A stretch of 64,000 nucleotides of DNA from contig NZ_AP025018.1 in NCBI RefSeq assembly GCF_019977735.1, positions 992,001 to 1,056,000 on the forward strand, written 5' to 3'. Numbering within the stretch: the stretch's first letter is position 1; each line of letters starts with the position of its first letter. Positions 63,666 to 64,000 of the stretch are shown piece by piece. Below the pieces are notes generated by a model. The model saw only the letters and a list, made by a program, of their open reading frames with translations. It searched no databases and was not told where the DNA came from. Source of the stretch: Calothrix sp. PCC 7716 (GTDB lineage: Bacteria; Cyanobacteriota; Cyanobacteriia; Cyanobacteriales; Nostocaceae). The translations under genes and the position numbers were made by a program.

Positions 63666-64000
63666 TTATTGCAGGAAAGTCACAAACGGGCATTTAGTTG
63701 TCTTTGATTTTACGGTAAAAGTGTTATTGGGTAGGCGCCGTATTTTGGTAATAAAATTTAAAAATCTTTTTTGCAATGAATTTTGCTTTGTGAGTTGGTC
63801 TAGAAACTTGGTATTATCATAGTAATGTTCAAGTGAAAGAAGTTGTAAATCTTCACTAACATGGGCAACGCTAACTCCGATAATTTCAATAGTTTCACCC
63901 GTAGGTTGATAATTTTTATACTTACCTTCAAAATGTCCCCAATGGCGCCACTTAAAGGTAATTAATGGTGGTGCTGAGTAAACTTCTAGCACTTCCCACA
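63666..64000 (-). CDS. SnoaL-like protein, partial (5' end outside window)
   Basis: The frame is open to the right edge. The visible part reads WEVLEVYSAPPLITFKWRHW, GHFEGKYKNYQPTGETIEI and SEDLQLLSLEHYYDNTKFLD. This is the C-terminal half of a SnoaL/NTF2-like cone, in which PTGETIEIIGVSVAHV matches the ester cyclase pattern. The last 40 residues after YYD are unlike the family and end in a basic stretch, so the end may be altered. Possible roles are those of a small ester cyclase or a ligand-binding protein. Confidence 0.7.
   Translation of the reverse strand, partial: WEVLEVYSAPPLITFKWRHWGHFEGKYKNYQPTGETIEIIGVSVAHVSEDLQLLSLEHYYDNTKFLDQLTKQNSLQKRFLNFITKIRRLPNNTFTVKSKTTKCPFVTFLQ

Overview
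The window is chromosomal DNA of a filamentous, probably heterocyst-forming cyanobacterium (Nostocales type). This rests on a full-length 299-residue HetR, a small HetP-family protein, a gltA-ndhAIGE block, the proton-extrusion protein PcxA, phylloquinone-pathway enzymes (MenE and a DHNA-CoA thioesterase), a GUN4-domain protein, hormogonium-type polysaccharide enzymes and heptameric short tandem repeats (STRR). The DNA is AT-rich but studded with the palindrome GGCGCC (ten copies in the first 2 kb alone), which seems to replace the usual cyanobacterial HIP1 octamer GCGATCGC. The genus cannot be fixed from the sequence. No rRNA, tRNA, CRISPR array or transposase was recognised. Layout: 1-2.3 kb holds a partial alkaline-phosphatase-like gene, two tandem HicB-like genes and a PiT phosphate transporter. 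2.3-9.2 kb holds three exported or membrane proteins of unknown role (two share a C-terminal domain), a histidine kinase, a NarL-type regulator and a GUN4 protein. 9.8-16.4 kb holds a DMT transporter with a long coiled-coil N-terminus, hetR, an AI-2E family transporter, a molybdopterin oxidoreductase with its cytochrome b, and a hetP-like gene. 17.2-23.6 kb is a signalling block: a kinase lacking its phospho-acceptor histidine, an AAA-GGDEF protein and a PAS-GAF-PAS adenylate cyclase. 23.6-28.6 kb holds polysaccharide enzymes, cobU and conserved cyanobacterial hypotheticals. The most interesting region is 28.7-37.8 kb. All genes there lie on the minus strand: a peptidase-C39 ABC exporter with an extra cyclic-nucleotide-binding domain, an HlyD adaptor, a PpiC-type isomerase and then seven small genes. 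Six of the seven encode peptides starting with a shared M-x-I-x-D-L/I-x-Y-L leader that ends in GG (once GS). This looks like a complete export and maturation unit for a diverse peptide family, with one precursor recently duplicated. 39.4-46.8 kb is housekeeping: rnz, a pentapeptide protein, sixA, gltA, ndhA-I-G-E and nadK. 46.8-54.5 kb holds a PstS-like protein, a PspA/IM30-like protein, menE, the thioesterase, and an adjacent HopA1-family protein and APH-type kinase. That pair has the composition of the kinase-lyase dehydratases of class V lanthipeptide and thioviridamide-type pathways. 54.5-64 kb holds a DUF815 ATPase, a coiled-coil protein with a possible TerB-C end, a BrxD-like ATPase, pcxA, a helicase-like protein, a Uma2 nuclease-like protein and a SnoaL-like partial gene. 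Repeats often touch coding sequence. A heptamer array lies in frame inside menE, another palindrome lies in frame inside the DUF815 ATPase, and heptamer or palindromic repeats supply the stop codons of rnz, an acetyltransferase and the hopA1-like gene.
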